Source: an uncultured Armatimonadota bacterium
GTDB lineage: Bacteria; Armatimonadota; UBA5829; DTJY01
Direction: 5' to 3'
Assembly (NCBI GenBank): GCA_937875395.1
Contig: CALNCU010000014.1
Span: 1-8,770 of the forward strand
Length of the DNA stretch: 8,770 bases
Shown: positions 6,811 to 8,770 of the stretch, piece by piece
Numbering within the stretch: position 1 is the first letter of the stretch
Layout of the letters: every line of letters starts with the position of its first letter
Made by a program: the position numbers and the translations under genes
Notes under the pieces: model-generated
What the model was told of the DNA's origin: nothing
Databases searched by the model: none
Seen by the model: only the letters and a program-made list of their open reading frames with translations

Positions 6811-8037
6811 TCACAACCTTTCTGGCCCAACTGCAATGGTTGGATAGAATTCTTTGTCAAAAATTATGCCGGAGACGCGCGCCACATCATCTGCTGTAAC
6901 GGCAAGGATAGATGAGATAAGCTCTTCAAGGGTGACCACCCTTCCATAAAAGAGTTCCGACCGCCCTATTCTGATCATCCGGCTGCCCATCCCCTCCTGA
7001 GAGAGTACCAGGCTGCCCTTAATCTGGTTCTTGGCGCGGGCCATTTCTTCCTCTGTGAGGCTGCCGCGGGGCAGGCTTGCGAACTCTTGCTTCACCAGAC
7101 TGAGCACTTCTTCAAACTTATCAGGACTGGTGCCGCCGTAGACGGTAAAGAATCCGCCGGTACTGTATGAGGTGGAATATGACCCTATGTTATATGCCAG
7201 CCCCCGGTTCTCCCTTATCTCCTGGAAGAGCCTGGAGCTCATACCGCCGCCCAGCGCGGAGTCTATTATGGCAAGGGGATACCTGTTACCATCCTGATTT
7301 GAGAAACCTCTTGCACCTATGCAGAACTGAACCTGCTCCATGCTTCTTTTTGCAAAGAAGGATTCAGAATTGAACTCCGGCTCTGCATATGCGCGGGGGC
7401 AGCCTGTGCCTTTGAGCGACCCAAACGAATCTGCTATTCTTTCTACAAACTCTTTATGGTTAAGGTTTCCGGCAGCGGCTACCACCAGTCTATCCGGCGT
7501 GTAATGTTTTTCTATAAAATCTGTAAGGTCTTCTCTTTTAAGGCTCTGCACTATATCCGCGCTGCCCATTATGGGATAGCCTAAAGGATGCCTGCTCCAT
7601 ATTTTCTCTGCAAAAAGATCGTGAACGAAGTCCTCCGGGGTGTCTTCGTGCATCTTTATCTCTTCAAGTATAACATTCTTCTCAAGTTCTATATCTTTTG
7701 TATCTATCCTGGAGAAGCGCAGCATATCTGTAAGCACGTCCATGGCTGCGGGGAGATGCTCTGCAAGCACTTTGGCGTAGTAGCAGGTGCATTCTTTTTC
7801 TGTAAATGCGTTGACCTGGCCGCCTATGTAGTCAAACTCCCGGGCTATGTCCCTTGCAGAACGGCTGTTGGTTCCCTTGAAGAGCATGTGCTCTATGAAA
7901 TGTGAGATGCCCCTTGTCTTATCCGACTCATCGCATGCGCCGGAATCAAACCAGTAGCCCACGGAGACGGATTCCACGCCGGGAACCGTTTCCGTGACTA
8001 TTCGCACGCCGTTTGGGAGTACTTCTCTTTGTACCAT
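6811..8037 (-). CDS. M16-family zinc peptidase (processing-peptidase-like, MlpA/YmxG type)
   Basis: A 408-residue single-repeat-pair (M16B size) metallopeptidase. The inverted zinc motif HFIEH is at 46-50, with the distal glutamate in ILEEI (about residues 125-126). The C-terminal half holds GGGMSSRLFQEIRENRGLAY (263-282), including the Arg/Tyr pair (Arg277, Tyr282) typical of active members. The N-terminus, MVQREVLPNGVRIVTE, is a typical family start. No signal peptide is seen, so it is probably cytoplasmic. The order pnp then M16 is known from B. subtilis (pnpA, ylxY, mlpA), where MlpA/YmxG is the counterpart. The physiological substrate is not known to me. The ATG at 8037 has only AAGG 11 nt upstream, a weak site. 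The gene heads a closely spaced run with dapB, asd, RNase J and dedA. Confidence 0.93.
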   Translation of the reverse strand: MVQREVLPNGVRIVTETVPGVESVSVGYWFDSGACDESDKTRGISHFIEHMLFKGTNSRSARDIAREFDYIGGQVNAFTEKECTCYYAKVLAEHLPAAMDVLTDMLRFSRIDTKDIELEKNVILEEIKMHEDTPEDFVHDLFAEKIWSRHPLGYPIMGSADIVQSLKREDLTDFIEKHYTPDRLVVAAAGNLNHKEFVERIADSFGSLKGTGCPRAYAEPEFNSESFFAKRSMEQVQFCIGARGFSNQDGNRYPLAIIDSALGGGMSSRLFQEIRENRGLAYNIGSYSTSYSTGGFFTVYGGTSPDKFEEVLSLVKQEFASLPRGSLTEEEMARAKNQIKGSLVLSQEGMGSRMIRIGRSELFYGRVVTLEELISSILAVTADDVARVSGIIFDKEFYPTIAVGPERL

Positions 8038-8065
8038 GTATGTAAAAACCTTGTATCCGGCAGTT

Positions 8066-8074
8066 ATATTAACA
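8066..8074 (-). promoter_or_regulatory. Possible extended -10 promoter for the M16-dapB-asd-rnj-dedA operon
   Basis: On the minus strand TGTTAATAT (8074-8066) matches the TGn plus TATAAT-like layout of an extended -10 element. Transcription would begin near 8059, leaving a leader of about 22 nt before the ATG at 8037. No -35 box is recognisable at 17 nt, because that position falls inside the long hairpin. An AT-rich tract could mimic this by chance, so the call is tentative. Confidence 0.35.
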
Positions 8075-8076
8075 TT

Positions 8077-8123
8077 AAGAGCGGAAGACCGGGTTGCAGA
8101 TTGCCGCCCGTTCCCCCGCTCTT
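8077..8123 (-). terminator. Long hairpin downstream of pnp: probable terminator or RNA-processing structure
   Basis: Read on the minus strand, AAGAGCGG (8123-8116) pairs perfectly with CCGCTCTT (8084-8077). The stem continues inward through two G-U pairs, GA/TC, one A-G mismatch and CGGG/CCCG, giving about 16 pairs. A 13-nt loop can add a GCA/TGC mini-stem. The two G-U pairs would be A-C mismatches on the plus strand, so the fold is better in minus-strand RNA. The 3' tail TTAATGTTAATAT is only moderately U-rich, so it may be a moderate terminator for pnp or a cleavage or stabilising element. On the plus strand the tail is TTTTTAG, but no plus-strand gene approaches it. Confidence 0.5.
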
Positions 8124-8135
8124 TTTAGATTACCT

Positions 8136-8158
8136 ATTCATATGGCAGACCCATGAAT
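8136..8158 (-). other. Second intergenic hairpin after pnp
   Basis: ATTCAT (8158-8153) pairs with ATGAAT (8141-8136). Two further G-C pairs follow after a 2-nt bulge, closing a 5-nt loop. There is no T-run, so it is not a classic terminator. It sits between the 8160-8185 inverted repeat and the long 8077-8123 hairpin. Confidence 0.35.
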
Positions 8159-8159
8159 A

Positions 8160-8185
8160 AGAACAAACCGGTTTTTAATTGTTCT
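8160..8185 (-). other. First intergenic inverted repeat after pnp
   Basis: AGAACAA (8185-8179) is complementary to TTGTTCT (8166-8160) across a 12-nt spacer. The spacer side also contains the self-complementary AAACCGGTTT, which could form an alternative stem. It starts about 18 nt after the pnp stop. TATTC follows, so it is at best a very weak terminator. Confidence 0.35.
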
Positions 8186-8203
8186 ATCTGAAGCCTGCCT
8201 GAA

Positions 8204-8770
8204 TTACTTCCTCTTTGGGCGGAACCTTGCCTGCGGGACGTCTGCACCCTGGGCGGATGGTTTACGCTCTTCTGCGCGTTCCGCACCTCTTCCGGCTTCC
8301 GGCTCTTTTTCGCCTTCGCCTTCAATCAGACCTTTGCGGGTAAGGTTTATCTTGCCCTGGGGAGTAAACTCCGACACCTTGACAAGGAACTCATCGCCCA
8401 CCTGGATAACGTCTTCCACGCGTTCCACCCGCCTGCTGGAGAGTTGGGATATGTGAACAAGCCCTTCTCTGCCGGGCAGGAACTCTACAAACGCGCCGAA
8501 GTTCATTATCTTTGTTACCCGGCCAAGATATGTTTCGCCTATCCGCACATCGCGGGTGATATCTGAAACCATCTTGAGGGCACGTTCGCCGCCTTCTTTA
8601 TCCAGGGCGGTTATGTAGACGTGGCCGTCCTGCTCTATGGTAAGGCTGGCGCCGGTCTCTGCCTCTATCTTCTTAATCACCTTACCGCCGGGGCCTATTA
8701 CCTCCCCTATCTTGTCCGGGTGAATCTCTATGCTGAGAACCCTTGGCGCGTAAGGAGACATCTCTGTATT
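8204..8770 (-). CDS. pnp: Polyribonucleotide nucleotidyltransferase (PNPase), C-terminal KH-S1 part (5' end outside the window)
   Basis: The last 188 codons of PNPase, which degrades RNA 3'-5' by phosphorolysis in the cytoplasm. The frame is open to the window edge. The Met at 8761 is internal: residues before it (NTE) continue the conserved stretch MSPYAPRV that joins the second RNase PH-like domain to the KH domain. KH domain: about residues 11-72 of the fragment, with the RNA-binding loop IGPGGK (25-30). S1 domain: about 78-146, with YLGRVTKIMNFGAFVEF, GREGLVHISQL and KINLTRKG. The tail after 147 is a short, charged, low-complexity segment rich in Glu, Gly, Ala and Arg that ends RFRPKRK. 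Such tails are variable, and in some bacteria they bind degradosome partners. The catalytic RNase PH domains lie upstream, outside the window. RNase J is encoded four genes downstream. Confidence 0.97.
   Translation of the reverse strand, partial: NTEMSPYAPRVLSIEIHPDKIGEVIGPGGKVIKKIEAETGASLTIEQDGHVYITALDKEGGERALKMVSDITRDVRIGETYLGRVTKIMNFGAFVEFLPGREGLVHISQLSSRRVERVEDVIQVGDEFLVKVSEFTPQGKINLTRKGLIEGEGEKEPEAGRGAERAEERKPSAQGADVPQARFRPKRK

Noticed and set aside
6334..6915. Plus-strand open frame of 193 codons across dapB and the end of the M16 gene
   Set aside because: It is antisense to two well-conserved enzymes, crosses their junction, and its Cys/Tyr-rich translation matches no family I know.
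8134..8325. Minus-strand 63-codon frame overlapping the 3' end of pnp
   Set aside because: It overlaps the pnp tail in another frame, is Lys/Arg-rich by composition and has no clear ribosome site.
1..8770. Mobile elements, CRISPR arrays, tRNA/rRNA genes, defence or toxin-antitoxin systems
   Set aside because: No transposase or integrase frames, no regularly spaced repeats, no cloverleaf or rRNA-like sequence, and nearly all of the sequence is accounted for by housekeeping genes.

Overview
The window is a compact stretch of bacterial chromosome in which every supportable gene lies on the minus strand. Reading direction is therefore from high to low coordinates. Base composition is close to balanced. 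Isoleucine is often encoded by ATA and arginine by AGG, which is unlike enteric bacteria. RNase J together with the pnp / M16 peptidase / asd / RNase J neighbourhood recalls Firmicutes. The exported SurA-like prolyl isomerase with a Gram-negative-style signal peptide, and the DapB/Asd lysine-diaminopimelate pathway, fit a diderm. I infer a diderm outside the Enterobacteria (for example Negativicutes, Nitrospirota, Desulfobacterota or Elusimicrobiota) and cannot be more precise.

Layout in transcription order. (1) 8770-8204: C-terminal third of polynucleotide phosphorylase (pnp), cut by the window edge. (2) 8203-8038: an intergenic region with three successive hairpins, the last very long, followed by a possible extended -10 promoter. 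(3) 8037-2627: five tightly packed genes with gaps of 4 to 23 nt: an M16 zinc peptidase, dapB, asd, an RNase J gene and a DedA-family membrane protein. This looks like one operon. (4) 2626-2534: a 93-nt gap with a G-rich hairpin that may attenuate or terminate transcription. (5) 2533-776: a secreted TPR / Ig-like / TPR / NodB polysaccharide deacetylase. (6) 775-580: a 196-nt gap with a near-consensus sigma-70-type promoter. (7) 579-1: the N-terminal part of a SurA/PpiC-type periplasmic peptidyl-prolyl isomerase, cut by the window edge.

Two themes are interleaved. One is RNA turnover: PNPase (3'-5' phosphorolysis) and RNase J (5'-3' exonuclease and endonuclease). The other is cell-envelope construction: Asd and DapB make the precursor of diaminopimelate and lysine, DedA proteins are linked to lipid-carrier recycling, NodB enzymes deacetylate glycans, and the prolyl isomerase acts on exported proteins. 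In Bacillus subtilis the order pnpA, ylxY (deacetylase), mlpA (M16), asd, dapG, dapA, rnjB is known, so this window looks like a rearranged version of an old conserved neighbourhood, with dapB present and dapA absent here.

I see no mobile element, CRISPR array, tRNA, rRNA or defence system, and no convincing undescribed system. The items most worth checking are the pnp-M16 intergenic RNA structures, the deacetylase domain architecture and a DapB nucleotide-site variant.
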